Shown here: piece by piece, positions 38,086 through 48,591 of the stretch
Numbering within the stretch: position 1 is the first letter of the stretch
Layout of the letters: each line of letters opens with the position of its first letter
Source of the DNA: Lutibacter sp. HS1-25
Lineage (GTDB): Bacteria > Bacteroidota > Bacteroidia > Flavobacteriales > Flavobacteriaceae
Reading direction: 5' to 3'
DNA: 64,000 nt
Assembly (NCBI RefSeq): GCF_004121075.1
Contig: NZ_RHLN01000011.1
Coordinates: forward strand, 1 to 64,000
Program-made: the position numbers and the translations under genes
Notes under the pieces: model-generated
Told to the model about the DNA's origin: nothing
The model's database searches: none
What the model saw: only the letters and a program-made list of their open reading frames with translations

Positions 38086-41000
38086 ATGAAAACAAAGTTT
38101 AATGGTTTTTTAACGCTTTTACTAGCGCTGGCCGTGCAATTAACATTTGCACAAGAAAAAACTGTTACTGGTAAAGTTTCCGACGCAAGCGGAGCTCTAC
38201 CTGGAGTAACAGTTGTAGTTAAAGGTACCAATACAGGTACACAAACAGATTTTGATGGTAATTATTCTATCAAAGCTAAAACGGGTGACATATTACAGTA
38301 TAGCTTTATTGGAATGAATCCCATCTCAAAAACAGTAGGAGCGTCTAACACTATAAACGTAGCAATGACTGAAAGTGCTCAACTACTTGATGAAATAGTA
38401 GTTACAGCATTAGGGATTTCTAGAGATAAAAAATCTTTAGGTTATGCTACTCAAGAAGTAGGCGGAGAGGAATTAACGAGAGTTAAAACTGAAAACTTTG
38501 TAAATTCACTTTCAGGTAAAGTTTCTGGAGTTCAAATCAAAACAAACACAAATATGGGTGGGTCTACCAACGTGGTTATTAGAGGTAATGCCTCTTTAAC
38601 AGGTAGCAACCAAGCTTTATTTGTAATTGATGGTGTTCCAATTAGCAACACAAATAGTAACGACCCTAATCAGGCAGAAGCTACTGGTGGTTATTACGAT
38701 TACGGTAATGCAGCATCAGATATTAACCCTGAAGATATTGAAACTATAAATGTGTTAAAAGGTGCAGCTGCATCTGCATTGTATGGTTCAAGAGCCGCCA
38801 ATGGTGTTATTATGATTACCACTAAAAAAGGGAAAAAGTCAAATGGTTTTGGCGTAACAATAAACTCAGCTGTAACAGTAGGAAATATTGACAAAAGTAC
38901 TTTTACAAAATACCAAAATCAATATGGTGCAGGTTATGGTCCTTATTATGATGGACCTAATAGTCAGTGGTATCTTGAAGACATTACTGGAGATGGAAAT
39001 GACGACCAAGTAGTAGTTTACACCGAAGATGGCTCATATGGTGCAGCCTTTGACCCAAACTTATTAGTTTATCAATGGGATTCTTTTGATGTTGATTCTC
39101 CAAACTATAGAAAAGCAACTCCATGGGTAAACGCAAAAAATGGTCCTATCACGTTTTTTGAAACACCTGTTACTTTAACCAACTCTGTCGCCCTTGACTA
39201 CGGCTCTGAAGAAGGATCTTTTAGATTGGGTTATACAAATTTTGATCAAACTGGTTTAATGCCAAATAGCTCAATTAATAAAAATAATTTTACAATGGCT
39301 GGTAGCTTTAAATTTAAAGAAAAACTAACCGCATCAGCAAGTGCAAATTATGTAAACACAAGAGGTAAAGGTCGTAATTCAACAGGTTATAACGACAACA
39401 TAGTTGGTATGTTCAAACAATGGTGGCAAACAAATGTTGATATTCAACAACAAAGGGAGCAATATTTTGCAACTGGAAGAAATGTAACTTGGAACCCTTC
39501 ATCTTCTGAATCAGGTTCTCAACCAATTTTCTGGGACAACCCTTATTGGACTAGATATGAAAATTACCAAACAGATTCAAGAGATCGTTTTATTGGTAAC
39601 ATTTCATTAACTTATGAAATTTTAGATTGGATGAGCATAACAGGTAGAGTAGCTACTGATACTTATTCTGAACTACAAGAAGAAAGACGCGCTAACGGAA
39701 GTGTACCTAGTGATTTTGGAATTAGCAGAGGAACTGTTGATTCTGGGTATGGAAGAAAAAACATTCAAAATACCGAAACCAACTATGATTTAATGCTTAA
39801 CATTGACAAAGATCTTAGCGAAAAATTCAATTTAAAAGGTATTATTGGTACAAATATTAGAAGAAGCCACTTCGAATCAGTTTACGCTTCAACTGCAGGA
39901 GGATTGAGCGTTCCTAAACTATATTCATTACAAAACAGTATTGGACCACTACCGCTACCTGTTGAAGTTGCAGAAAAAATTGGTGTTGATGGTATTTATG
40001 CCAGTGCATCATTAGGCTATAACAACTTAGTTTATTTTGACGCAACTATTAGAAGAGATCACTCTTCAACATTACCTGAAAAACATAGCACATTTTATTA
40101 CCCATCATTTGCTGGTAGTTTTATATTCAATAAATTAATAAATAAAGACTGGATCTCTTTTGGTAAATTTAGAATTAACTACGCTGAAGTAGGAAATAGT
40201 GCTCCTTTCGATTATTTATACGACACTTACGTTGTAAACATACCACCAGGATCACCAAGCACTTCTGTTGGCAATATCAAAAAGAATCCAAATTTAAAAC
40301 CTGAAAAAACACAAAGTATTGAAACAGGTGTTGAAATGAAATTTTTACGCAATAGATTAGGATTTGATTTTGCTTACTACAAAAACAATTCGATAGATCA
40401 AATATTTGGAGTTCCTGTTTCTAGAGCTACTGGTTATACTTCAAAAGTTTTAAATGCTGGTGAAATTGAAAACAAAGGTTTTGAAATCACTTTACAAGGA
40501 ACACCTGTTCAAAATAATGATTTTAATTGGAATATTGGCGTAAACTGGTCTAAAAATAAAAACACTGTTATTTCATTAGAAGAAGGTGTTGAAAACTTAC
40601 AATTAGGTAATTTCCAACAAGGTATTACAATTAACGCAAGAGTTGGACAGCCATATGGCGTAATTCAAGGTACAGATTACACTTACTTAAACGGACAAAA
40701 AATTGTTGATGCTAATAGCGGAGAATATTTAAAGACTGCAACATCAGATGTGATTATTGGAGATACAAATCCTGACTGGTTAATGGGTATTTCTAATAGT
40801 TTTAACTATAAAAACTTTTCTTTATACATGTTAATTGATATTCAACAAGGTGGAAGTATTTTCTCTCTTGATCAAGCATATGGTTTGGCTACTGGATTGA
40901 ATGAAGAAACTGCATTTATAAACGATCTTGGAAACCCTGTAAGAAATTCACTTGCTGATGGTGGAGGTTTTATAAATAAAGGGGTAAACTCAGATGGATC

Positions 41001-41328
41001 TGTTAATGAAACTAGAATCAACGCAAACAGATATGGAGCATTTGGATACCGAAGAGGATTACCAAATTCAGCTTTTGTATATGACGCTAGCTATGTTAAA
41101 CTTCGCCAAGTTGCACTAACATATAATTTTACAAAAGAAATATTAGATAAAACTTTTTTAACAGGTATATCTCTAAGTTTAACTGGTTCAAATGTTTGGA
41201 TTATTAGCAAAAATCTTCCACATGCAGACCCTGAGTCTGGATTGTCATCTGGTAATTTGCAAGGATATTCTACAGGATCTCTACCTACAACAAGAGATTT
41301 TGGTTTCAATATTAAACTACAATTTTAA
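38086..41328 (+). CDS. SusC/RagA-family TonB-linked outer membrane transporter 1
   Basis: A 1080-residue protein. Signal peptide to residue 22 (AVQLTFA), a CarboxypepD_reg-like beta-sandwich (about 25-100, GKVSDASGALPGVTVVVKGT), a TonB-dependent plug (about 115-235, ending SRAANGVIMITTKKGKK) and a 22-strand barrel to the C-terminal aromatic LQF. It pairs with the SusD-like lipoprotein 9 nt downstream to import oligosaccharides or peptides with TonB energy. No glycosidase, ECF sigma or hybrid sensor lies nearby to reveal the substrate. Its first 98 residues are almost the same as those of the second SusC. Confidence 0.96.
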   Translation: MKTKFNGFLTLLLALAVQLTFAQEKTVTGKVSDASGALPGVTVVVKGTNTGTQTDFDGNYSIKAKTGDILQYSFIGMNPISKTVGASNTINVAMTESAQLLDEIVVTALGISRDKKSLGYATQEVGGEELTRVKTENFVNSLSGKVSGVQIKTNTNMGGSTNVVIRGNASLTGSNQALFVIDGVPISNTNSNDPNQAEATGGYYDYGNAASDINPEDIETINVLKGAAASALYGSRAANGVIMITTKKGKKSNGFGVTINSAVTVGNIDKSTFTKYQNQYGAGYGPYYDGPNSQWYLEDITGDGNDDQVVVYTEDGSYGAAFDPNLLVYQWDSFDVDSPNYRKATPWVNAKNGPITFFETPVTLTNSVALDYGSEEGSFRLGYTNFDQTGLMPNSSINKNNFTMAGSFKFKEKLTASASANYVNTRGKGRNSTGYNDNIVGMFKQWWQTNVDIQQQREQYFATGRNVTWNPSSSESGSQPIFWDNPYWTRYENYQTDSRDRFIGNISLTYEILDWMSITGRVATDTYSELQEERRANGSVPSDFGISRGTVDSGYGRKNIQNTETNYDLMLNIDKDLSEKFNLKGIIGTNIRRSHFESVYASTAGGLSVPKLYSLQNSIGPLPLPVEVAEKIGVDGIYASASLGYNNLVYFDATIRRDHSSTLPEKHSTFYYPSFAGSFIFNKLINKDWISFGKFRINYAEVGNSAPFDYLYDTYVVNIPPGSPSTSVGNIKKNPNLKPEKTQSIETGVEMKFLRNRLGFDFAYYKNNSIDQIFGVPVSRATGYTSKVLNAGEIENKGFEITLQGTPVQNNDFNWNIGVNWSKNKNTVISLEEGVENLQLGNFQQGITINARVGQPYGVIQGTDYTYLNGQKIVDANSGEYLKTATSDVIIGDTNPDWLMGISNSFNYKNFSLYMLIDIQQGGSIFSLDQAYGLATGLNEETAFINDLGNPVRNSLADGGGFINKGVNSDGSVNETRINANRYGAFGYRRGLPNSAFVYDASYVKLRQVALTYNFTKEILDKTFLTGISLSLTGSNVWIISKNLPHADPESGLSSGNLQGYSTGSLPTTRDFGFNIKLQF

Positions 41329-41337
41329 AAAAATATA

Positions 41338-42786
41338 ATGATGAAAAAAATAATAGTATTTATCATAGCAATAGCTTTTGCTTCTTGCTCTTCTGATTTA
41401 GAAAATTTAAATCAGAACATTAAAGATCCAGCAGCTGTTCCTGGAGAGAGTCTGTTTACGGGCGCTCAAAAAAATTTAGCAGACCAAATGGTTGATTTAA
41501 ATGTAAATATCAATAACACAAAGTTATGGTCACAGTATTTACAAGAAACAACCTATACCGATGAAAGTAATTACGATCAAACTACAAGATCAATACCTGA
41601 CACACATTGGAGTGTACTTTACAAAGATGTATTAAAAGATCTTGATGAAGCAGCTAAAGTAATTACAAACACCACTTATACAACTCCTGAACTTGAGGCG
41701 TTAAAACCAAATAAATTGGCAATTATAGAAATATTGAATGTTTTTGCATATGCTGTTCTAATTGAAACTTATGGTGACATACCTTATACTGAATCTTTAG
41801 ACTCAAACAATTTATTACCTAAGTATGATGATGGTGAAACCACCTACAAAGCTCTTATAACAAGATTAACCACGGCTATTAACAACCTAGATACTAGCAA
41901 GAGAAGTTTTGATGGAGCTGATAGAATTTATAAAGGAGATGTAATGTCTTGGAAAAAATTTGCAGCATCATTAAAATTAAGAATGGGAATATTATTAGCC
42001 GACACTGATAATGCATTTGCAAAATCGACAGTTGAAAGTGCTGTTTCTTCTGGTGTTTTTACAAGCAATAGTGACAATGCAGGTTATATATATTTGTCTG
42101 CTGACCCAAACACAAATCCAATTCATGACAATTTAGTTTTAAGTGGAAGACACGATTTTGTTGCAGCTAAAACAATTGTTGATATGATGAATTCTTTAGG
42201 AGATTACAGAATATCATCATACTTCCTACCAACAAGTGATGGAACTTATGTTGGTGGAGCAATTGGTACAGAAGCAACTTTTACAGCTCACTCACAAGTA
42301 ACGCCTCGAGTTGAAAATGCTGTTGAACCAGGTATTATCTTAGATTATGCTGAAGTTGAATTTTTATTAGCTGAAGCTGCAGCCAGAACATTTAATGTTG
42401 GCGGAACTGCAAAAGAACATTATGACAAAGCAATTAAAGCTTCTTTTGAATTCTGGAATGCATCAAACGTAGATGACTATTTAGCTCAACCAAATGTAGA
42501 TTACGCTACTGTTCTTAGTGCAAGCACTGCTACAACACCTTGGAAAGAAGTTATTGGAAATCAAAAATGGCTGGCATTATTTAATCGTGGTCTTGAAGCT
42601 TGGACATCTATTCGACTTCTTGATTTTCCTATCATGGCGCCAGCAGCTGAAGCAGTTTCTGGTTACCCAAATAGATATACTTACCCAGTAGTTGAACAAA
42701 CTTTAAATCCTACAAACTACAATGCAGCAGCAACAGCTATTGGTGGAGATCTTCCTGAAACTAAATTATTTTGGGATAAATATTAA
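41338..42786 (+). CDS. SusD/RagB-family (SusD-like_2) lipoprotein 1
   Basis: A 482-residue surface lipoprotein. The signal peptide IIAIAFASCSSD has its lipobox Cys near residue 17. The TPR-like helices typical of the SusD-like_2 family follow (LWSQYLQETTYTDESNYDQT, ETYGDIPYTESL, MSWKKFAASLKLRMGILLAD). It covers the SusC barrel and binds the nutrient. The start at 41338 or the ATG one codon on cannot be separated. A strong terminator follows, so this SusCD pair is its own transcript. Confidence 0.94.
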   Translation: MMKKIIVFIIAIAFASCSSDLENLNQNIKDPAAVPGESLFTGAQKNLADQMVDLNVNINNTKLWSQYLQETTYTDESNYDQTTRSIPDTHWSVLYKDVLKDLDEAAKVITNTTYTTPELEALKPNKLAIIEILNVFAYAVLIETYGDIPYTESLDSNNLLPKYDDGETTYKALITRLTTAINNLDTSKRSFDGADRIYKGDVMSWKKFAASLKLRMGILLADTDNAFAKSTVESAVSSGVFTSNSDNAGYIYLSADPNTNPIHDNLVLSGRHDFVAAKTIVDMMNSLGDYRISSYFLPTSDGTYVGGAIGTEATFTAHSQVTPRVENAVEPGIILDYAEVEFLLAEAAARTFNVGGTAKEHYDKAIKASFEFWNASNVDDYLAQPNVDYATVLSASTATTPWKEVIGNQKWLALFNRGLEAWTSIRLLDFPIMAPAAEAVSGYPNRYTYPVVEQTLNPTNYNAAATAIGGDLPETKLFWDKY

Positions 42787-42833
42787 TCAATAACCTGTTT
42801 CATTTATCATTTTATTTCACAAGAAATAAAACA

Positions 42834-42868
42834 AAAAAAGGTTCTAAAATTTTTTTAGAACCTTTTTT
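42834..42868 (+). terminator. Terminator of the first SusCD unit
   Basis: A perfect 16-bp stem (42834-42849 with 42853-42868, core GGTTCTAAAA/TTTTAGAACC) with a 3-nt loop and a T-run, 48 nt after the SusD stop. Confidence 0.92.
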
Positions 42869-43191
42869 CATATATTTGATTTGGGCTTTTTATAAAGATT
42901 AACAAATTTACATTTACAACTCTTAAATCTACTTCAAAAAAATTATAACTTAAGAATTGAAAATGACATAGTTAACATATATTTAACAACTTAACGCAAC
43001 CTTTACCACTATTCAGCATCTTTACGGTATAACCACATTAGCACTCAAATACTTAATAAAAATCTATAAATTGGCTATTTTAACAAATATTGATGTTTTT
43101 TTAACATTATTTAAGATTTTAACATATAAAAGTTTGGTTTATTAACAAATTATTAAGATTTTTGGCGTGATTAATTCAAATAATTATATAA
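42869..43191 (+). promoter_or_regulatory. Upstream region of the second SusC gene, duplicated from the first
   Basis: This stretch without a gene is AT-rich. From about 43043 it resembles 37937-38085 before the first SusC, with shared blocks GGCTATTTTAACA, TTTAACATTATTTAAGA, TTTATTAACAAATTATTAAG and ATTAATTCAAAT. It contains TTG (43134-43136), a 20-nt spacer and GATTTTTG (43157-43164), the same promoter candidate as in the first copy. I see no gene or RNA in its first half. Confidence 0.65.
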
Positions 43192-46100
43192 ATGAAAACA
43201 AAGTTTAATGGTTTTTTAACGCTTTTACTAGCGTTGGCAGTGCAATTAACGTTTGCACAAGAAAAAACTGTTTCAGGAAAAGTTTCCGATGCAAGCGGAG
43301 CCTTACCTGGAGTAACAGTTGTAGTTAAGGGTACCAATACAGGTACACAAACGGATTTTGATGGAAATTATTCAATAAAAGCTAAGACTGGAGATGTTCT
43401 TGTATACAGCTTTATTGGAATGAATCCTATCTCAAAAACAGTAGGAGCGTCTAACACTATAAACGTAGCAATGACTGAAAGTGCTGAGGTACTAAACGAA
43501 GTTGTAATTACTGCGATGGGAATTTCTAAAGAAAAGAAAGCGCTTGGTTATGCCGTTGAATCACTTGATGGTGATGAAATAACAGAAGCAAGTGTGGTAA
43601 ATCCAATGAATGCGTTACAAGGTAAAGTATCTGGTGTTGACATCTCAACTGCACCGGGACCTGGAGCTACTCAAAACGTTATTATTCGTGGTGCTTCTTC
43701 TTTTGGTAGCAACCAACCTTTGTATGTTGTAGATGGTTCTCCATTAACTAACGCACAAAACCGTGCTGGTGACAACCTTAACTCTCAAGTCGATTTTGGT
43801 TCTGGTATCAATGCCATTAACCCTCACGATATTGAAAACTTAACAGTGTTAAAAGGTGCAGCAGCAACAGCTTTATACGGATCTCGTGCAGCGAATGGTG
43901 TTGTAATGATTACAACTAAAAAAGGAAAAAGCGGTAAGTTAAATGTTACTTTTGATTCTTCTTACGGTGTTACACAAGTTGGAAGATTACCAGATGTACA
44001 AACTCAATTTGGTCAAGGTTGGAGCGGAGATAGAGCTCTTGATGAAAATGGAAACTGGGGAGCTGCTTATGATGGAGTTGACAGAGTTTGGGGACAAGTT
44101 ATTAACAACAGTCAACAAATTAAACCATATGTTTTTTTAGATGGAACATTTAGAGATTTCTATGAATATGGTGAAAATACTCAAAACTCTTTATCTCTTT
44201 CTGGTGGTAGTGATACAAGTAATTACTTCCTTTCTCTTTCTCAATCGGCTATTGATGGAGTTATTCCTTCTGACAAGGATACTTACAAAAGATATACAAT
44301 TGCAACAAGAGGGTCACATACTTACAATAAATTAACAATTAGTTCTTCTGTAAACTTCAGTTTGGAGAACACGCGTTCTGTACCTTCTGGACAAGGCACA
44401 TCTGTTCACCAATCTTTATACGAAATAGCAAATGACATTTCTATTGTAGATTTAGAAGATTATAAAAATAATCCATTCAATACTTTAGATGGTTACTTTA
44501 CTCCTTATGGTGTAAATCCTTATTATATTTTAGACAATGATGGAGCCAAACAAAAGAAATTTAAATTTTTCGGTAAATTTCAATTAGATTTTGACATTCT
44601 TGAAAATTTAAAAATGTCTTATAGATTTGGTGGGGATTTTGAAACAAGTACAAGTGATACCCACAAAGGAATTATTGCATTTAGTCCTGATTCTCCAAAC
44701 TTTGGCTCAAGTTCTGAAACTCCTGGAAATTATTCAGAACAAAGAATTAACAGAGCTCAAATGGATAATGATTTCAGTTTTAAATACAATCAAGCTTTAA
44801 ATGCTAATTTTGACTTAAATGCCATAGTAGGTTTAAACGTAAATGATAGAGAAACCAATTCATTAACTGGAAGAATTACTTCTATTGACGTACCTGGTTT
44901 TTACAATTTAAACAACAGTTTAACTCCTGCAGAAGCTAGCCATACACACGATCACAGAAGATTGGTGGGACTTTATGCAAGTTTAGATTTTTCTTTTAGA
45001 AATTACGCTTATTTAAACCTTACTGGTAGAAACGACTGGTCTTCAACATTACCAATAGACAACAATTCTTTTGCATATGGTGGTGCTACATTGAGTTTTA
45101 TACTTACTAGTTTCCTAAAAGATCAAGATGTAAATACTGGCATCTTTAATTTCACCAAATTAAGAGTTGCTTATGGTTCTACAGGTAATGATCCTGAACC
45201 ATATGTTGTCTATGACAGATACGTTCCTGGATACTCAACAAACCCTGGATTTCCTGATGTAGATGATCTAACTTTCCCATTAGGTGGTGTAAACTCTTAT
45301 ACAGCATCTAATGTTTTAGGAAATTCTTCAATTAAACCTGAATTTACTACTGAATTTGAAGTCGGAATTGAAAACTCTATGTTAGACAATAGAATAGGTT
45401 TTGATTTTTCTTATTATAATAAATTTACAGAAGGTTTAATTGCTGCTTTACCTCTTGATCCATCAACTGGTTACACTTCAATAACTTCAAATTTAGGTGA
45501 TGTAAGAAATAAAGGTTTCGAGGCTAGTTTAAACCTTGTACCTGTAAAAACCGAAAATTTCACTTGGGATTTAAATATGAACTACTCTCAAAACACAAAT
45601 ACAGTTGAAAAACTTGATGTTGGTGAAGTATTTTTAGGAGGATTTGGAACTGGAGGTATATATGCAATTGAAGGAAAATCTTTAGGTCAATTTAAATTTG
45701 CTGTTGCTGAAAAAGTTGATATTAACGGTGAAGAATTCACAGTTGTTGACGGTACAGGAATACCACAACACACTACAGATCAAGAATTGTTAAATAAAGA
45801 CATCAATGAAAAGTTTAGAGCAGGTTTAACCAATACTTTTACTTGGAAAGACTTATCTCTTTCTGCTACTTTTGACTATAGAGATGGAGGATATATGTTC
45901 TCTGGAACTAAAGATTATATGCACTGGACTGGAAGCTCTCCAGAAAGTATTTTAAACGACCGTAATCCATTTATTATTCCAAATTCTGTAAAAAGAAACG
46001 CAGATGGATCTTACAGCGAAAATACAACTCCTGTTGACCCTACAGCTTTACATACATTTTATAGCAATGGTGGTTTAAACGGAGATGACTATGCTGTAAT

Positions 46101-46356
46101 TGATAAATCTTACCTTAAATTAAGAAACATCACTTTAGCTTATAATCTTCCACAAAGTATGATTGAGAGCTTAAATGTTAACACTATTAGATTTTCACTA
46201 ACGGCAAGTAATTTCTTATTATGGACTCCAGGTGAAAATGCTTATATTGATCCAGAGACTACTACATTTGGTAATGATGTGGCAGCTAAATTTGGTGAAT
46301 TTAGAGCAAACCCAACTAATGAAACTTTCACTTTCGCTCTAAGTATTAATTTCTAA
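43192..46356 (+). CDS. SusC/RagA-family TonB-linked outer membrane transporter 2
   Basis: A 1054-residue protein with the same order as the first: signal peptide, CarboxypepD_reg-like domain (about 25-100), plug (about 115-235, ending SRAANGVVMITTKKGKSG) and barrel ending ALSINF. Residues 1-98 differ from the first SusC at only three positions (28, 69, 71); after that the proteins diverge strongly and must bind different ligands. It leads a four-gene unit with a SusD and two small lipoproteins. Confidence 0.96.
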   Translation: MKTKFNGFLTLLLALAVQLTFAQEKTVSGKVSDASGALPGVTVVVKGTNTGTQTDFDGNYSIKAKTGDVLVYSFIGMNPISKTVGASNTINVAMTESAEVLNEVVITAMGISKEKKALGYAVESLDGDEITEASVVNPMNALQGKVSGVDISTAPGPGATQNVIIRGASSFGSNQPLYVVDGSPLTNAQNRAGDNLNSQVDFGSGINAINPHDIENLTVLKGAAATALYGSRAANGVVMITTKKGKSGKLNVTFDSSYGVTQVGRLPDVQTQFGQGWSGDRALDENGNWGAAYDGVDRVWGQVINNSQQIKPYVFLDGTFRDFYEYGENTQNSLSLSGGSDTSNYFLSLSQSAIDGVIPSDKDTYKRYTIATRGSHTYNKLTISSSVNFSLENTRSVPSGQGTSVHQSLYEIANDISIVDLEDYKNNPFNTLDGYFTPYGVNPYYILDNDGAKQKKFKFFGKFQLDFDILENLKMSYRFGGDFETSTSDTHKGIIAFSPDSPNFGSSSETPGNYSEQRINRAQMDNDFSFKYNQALNANFDLNAIVGLNVNDRETNSLTGRITSIDVPGFYNLNNSLTPAEASHTHDHRRLVGLYASLDFSFRNYAYLNLTGRNDWSSTLPIDNNSFAYGGATLSFILTSFLKDQDVNTGIFNFTKLRVAYGSTGNDPEPYVVYDRYVPGYSTNPGFPDVDDLTFPLGGVNSYTASNVLGNSSIKPEFTTEFEVGIENSMLDNRIGFDFSYYNKFTEGLIAALPLDPSTGYTSITSNLGDVRNKGFEASLNLVPVKTENFTWDLNMNYSQNTNTVEKLDVGEVFLGGFGTGGIYAIEGKSLGQFKFAVAEKVDINGEEFTVVDGTGIPQHTTDQELLNKDINEKFRAGLTNTFTWKDLSLSATFDYRDGGYMFSGTKDYMHWTGSSPESILNDRNPFIIPNSVKRNADGSYSENTTPVDPTALHTFYSNGGLNGDDYAVIDKSYLKLRNITLAYNLPQSMIESLNVNTIRFSLTASNFLLWTPGENAYIDPETTTFGNDVAAKFGEFRANPTNETFTFALSINF

Positions 46357-46367
46357 AAAATAAAATA

Positions 46368-47888
46368 ATGAAAAAACATATATTAAAATTTACATTGATT
46401 GCGTTGATGTTTGTTACAGGGAGTTGTGGCGAATATTTAGACATAAATCAAGATCCTGATGTACTCGGCTCAACCGATGCGCCAGAAATTTTACTTCCAT
46501 CTGCACAAGTAGGATTAGGAAATAACCTAATGGGATGGGATCTTGGCTTTGGAGGCGGATATTGGAGTCAATATTACACACAATCTTACACTGCCTCTCA
46601 ATTTAAAAGTCTTTGTGAGTATCAAGAAACTAGTTTTTCTAATGCTTACCAAGGATTAACAACTGGTACACTGGTAGATTTAAAAAGAATTAAATCATTA
46701 TCTCAGGATCCAGAAAATTTAGGATACTATTATATTGCTGAAGCAATGTCTATTTTTACTTGGCAAATAATGACAGATCTTTGGGGTGATATCCCATACA
46801 CAGAAGCCCTAAGAGGTGACGAAGGTATTAAATCTCCTGTTTTTGATAAAGGTGAAGATATTTATGCAGATTTAATGGTTCGTATTGATGCTTTATTAGC
46901 AATTGACCCAACAAGTGCAAGTGTTAAAGAAAATTTTGATTTTCTTTATGGAGGAGACTTAAATCAATGGGTGAAATTTGCAAATTCTGTTAAATTAAAG
47001 TTGATGATTCGTCAATCTGAAACATCAAATTACAACAATGGAACAGCACTTGCTTTTGTTAAATCAAAAACATTTTTAGATACTTCTGCTAAAATTGCAG
47101 GTACTTATTGGGATGACACAAAAGAAGGTAAAAAACACCCGATGAGAGAATTCTCTACAGGTGGTGCAAATTATTTATCTACAAACGTAATTGGATGTAA
47201 AAGTTTTATCGACTATTTAAAAGTAAATAGTGACCCTCGTATTGATGTATTATTTGAAGCTCCAGATGGTGGTCATTTAGGTGCTTTCTTTGGTGATTTT
47301 GACTCTAAAGAAGACTCTAGTCTTAGTGGTACAAAGGACGAAGATGAAGACTATAGCCAGACTGTTTATACTGCAGATATGGATTTAATGATAATGTCTG
47401 ATTGGGAAGTTAATTTTTATATTGCTGAAGTTTATGCAAGAGCTAACGATTTAGTTAATGCTAAAATGTACTATGACAAAGCAGTAACAGCTTCTTTAAC
47501 TCAAAATAAGATTGATGATATGACAATTATTACTTCTGGATATGCGATGTGGGTAAATGGTACAATGGAAGAAAACATCAAACAAATTGCGATGCAAAAA
47601 TGGGTAGCAAATGCTAATTACCAACATATTGAATCTTTCTTAGAGCGCAATAGAACTAAATATCCTGCTGTTAACAACATAGATATTAAAAGTGATAGAA
47701 ATGCTGCATATTTAGCATTCCCTGTTGGTGATTTAACAATTTCTGTAAATGGTAGAGATAAAACAAATGGATTCCTTCCTGCAGCTCCTGTTTATCCAAA
47801 CAATGTGTTAACCAGAAATAATAACGCACCTAGTCAAAAAGTTGATTTATTAGAGAAAATCTGGTGGAATCAAAAAGTAGGAAAATAA
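46368..47888 (+). CDS. SusD/RagB-family (SusD-like_2) lipoprotein 2
   Basis: A 506-residue lipoprotein. Signal peptide with lipobox FVTGSCGEYLDINQDP (Cys about residue 20). Helical repeat regions contain YWSQYYTQSYTASQFKSL, TDLWGDIPYTEALRG and QWVKFANSVKLKLMIR. It starts 11 nt after the second SusC and should form a complex with it. Similarity to the first SusD is limited to family motifs, unlike the 5' ends of the SusC genes. Confidence 0.94.
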   Translation: MKKHILKFTLIALMFVTGSCGEYLDINQDPDVLGSTDAPEILLPSAQVGLGNNLMGWDLGFGGGYWSQYYTQSYTASQFKSLCEYQETSFSNAYQGLTTGTLVDLKRIKSLSQDPENLGYYYIAEAMSIFTWQIMTDLWGDIPYTEALRGDEGIKSPVFDKGEDIYADLMVRIDALLAIDPTSASVKENFDFLYGGDLNQWVKFANSVKLKLMIRQSETSNYNNGTALAFVKSKTFLDTSAKIAGTYWDDTKEGKKHPMREFSTGGANYLSTNVIGCKSFIDYLKVNSDPRIDVLFEAPDGGHLGAFFGDFDSKEDSSLSGTKDEDEDYSQTVYTADMDLMIMSDWEVNFYIAEVYARANDLVNAKMYYDKAVTASLTQNKIDDMTIITSGYAMWVNGTMEENIKQIAMQKWVANANYQHIESFLERNRTKYPAVNNIDIKSDRNAAYLAFPVGDLTISVNGRDKTNGFLPAAPVYPNNVLTRNNNAPSQKVDLLEKIWWNQKVGK

Positions 47889-47906
47889 ACTTAAATATAA
47901 AAAACA

Positions 47907-48581
47907 ATGAAAAAATTCATTTATAAAATAATACCAGTAGTACTTATTTTTATCACATTTATTTCTTGTGATAAAAATGATACTCTAGGTGTTTCAAGAA
48001 TAACCTATTACAACGAAATTGAACTTATTGGTGATGAAAATTATGTTGTAAATAATGGAGATCCATACGTTGAACCTGGTGCTATAGCTACCGAAAACGA
48101 AGAAGATGTAAGTGAAAATATTGTAATTACTGGAGATGTAGACACTTCAACAAATGGTTACTATTCTGTAAGCTATTCAATTAAAAATGTTGATGGGTTT
48201 TCGAAAGTTATTACAAGAAATGTATTTGTATTGCCTAAAGACAGATCTAAATCAAACATTTATGTTGGTACATATACTGGAGAAGTAAGTACTGGAGTTC
48301 ATGCTGATGCTACTGAAATTTCACACTTAGGAAATGGTTTATATTATTGTACCGACTTTATTGGAGGCCGCTATAATATAGGTTTTGGATACGGCCCAGT
48401 ATATAAACTTAGTGGATATTTTTATGTAAACGGTGATGGATTAAGTCACAATGCATTAATTATAAATTCTGTTTGGGGTAATTGGGATATGCATAGTCCA
48501 ACATTATCAGGAACTACATTTAGCCATGGAGTATCTTTTGGTGGTGGTACTATTAGATCTGTAAAATTAATTAAACAATAA
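47907..48581 (+). CDS. Ig-like (DUF5011/DUF5012-type) lipoprotein
   Basis: A 224-residue lipoprotein (lipobox in IFITFISCDKND, Cys about residue 21). Residues of about 30-110 form an immunoglobulin-like domain, with YVNN-type spacing and the pattern VVNNGDPYVEPGAIA, VSYSIKNVDGFSKVITRNVF seen in DUF5011/DUF5012 surface proteins. The last ~110 residues are aromatic- and glycine-rich (YVGTYTGEVSTG, HNALIINSVWGNWDMHSP). Genes like this follow SusCD pairs and are thought to be surface-exposed accessory binding proteins; the ligand is unknown. Confidence 0.8.
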   Translation: MKKFIYKIIPVVLIFITFISCDKNDTLGVSRITYYNEIELIGDENYVVNNGDPYVEPGAIATENEEDVSENIVITGDVDTSTNGYYSVSYSIKNVDGFSKVITRNVFVLPKDRSKSNIYVGTYTGEVSTGVHADATEISHLGNGLYYCTDFIGGRYNIGFGYGPVYKLSGYFYVNGDGLSHNALIINSVWGNWDMHSPTLSGTTFSHGVSFGGGTIRSVKLIKQ

Positions 48582-48591
48582 ATTAAGAAAC

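Noticed and set aside
38700-38894. Minus-strand open frames inside the SusC, rRNA-protein and dnaK genes (this one as an example)
   Set aside because: They are shadows of strongly conserved coding sequence on the other strand and show no protein family features.
38086-46356. Phase-variable inversion between the two SusC genes
   Set aside because: Both copies are in the same orientation and the shared segment is a direct repeat, with no inverted repeats or site-specific recombinase in the window; deletion or gene conversion is possible, inversion is not.
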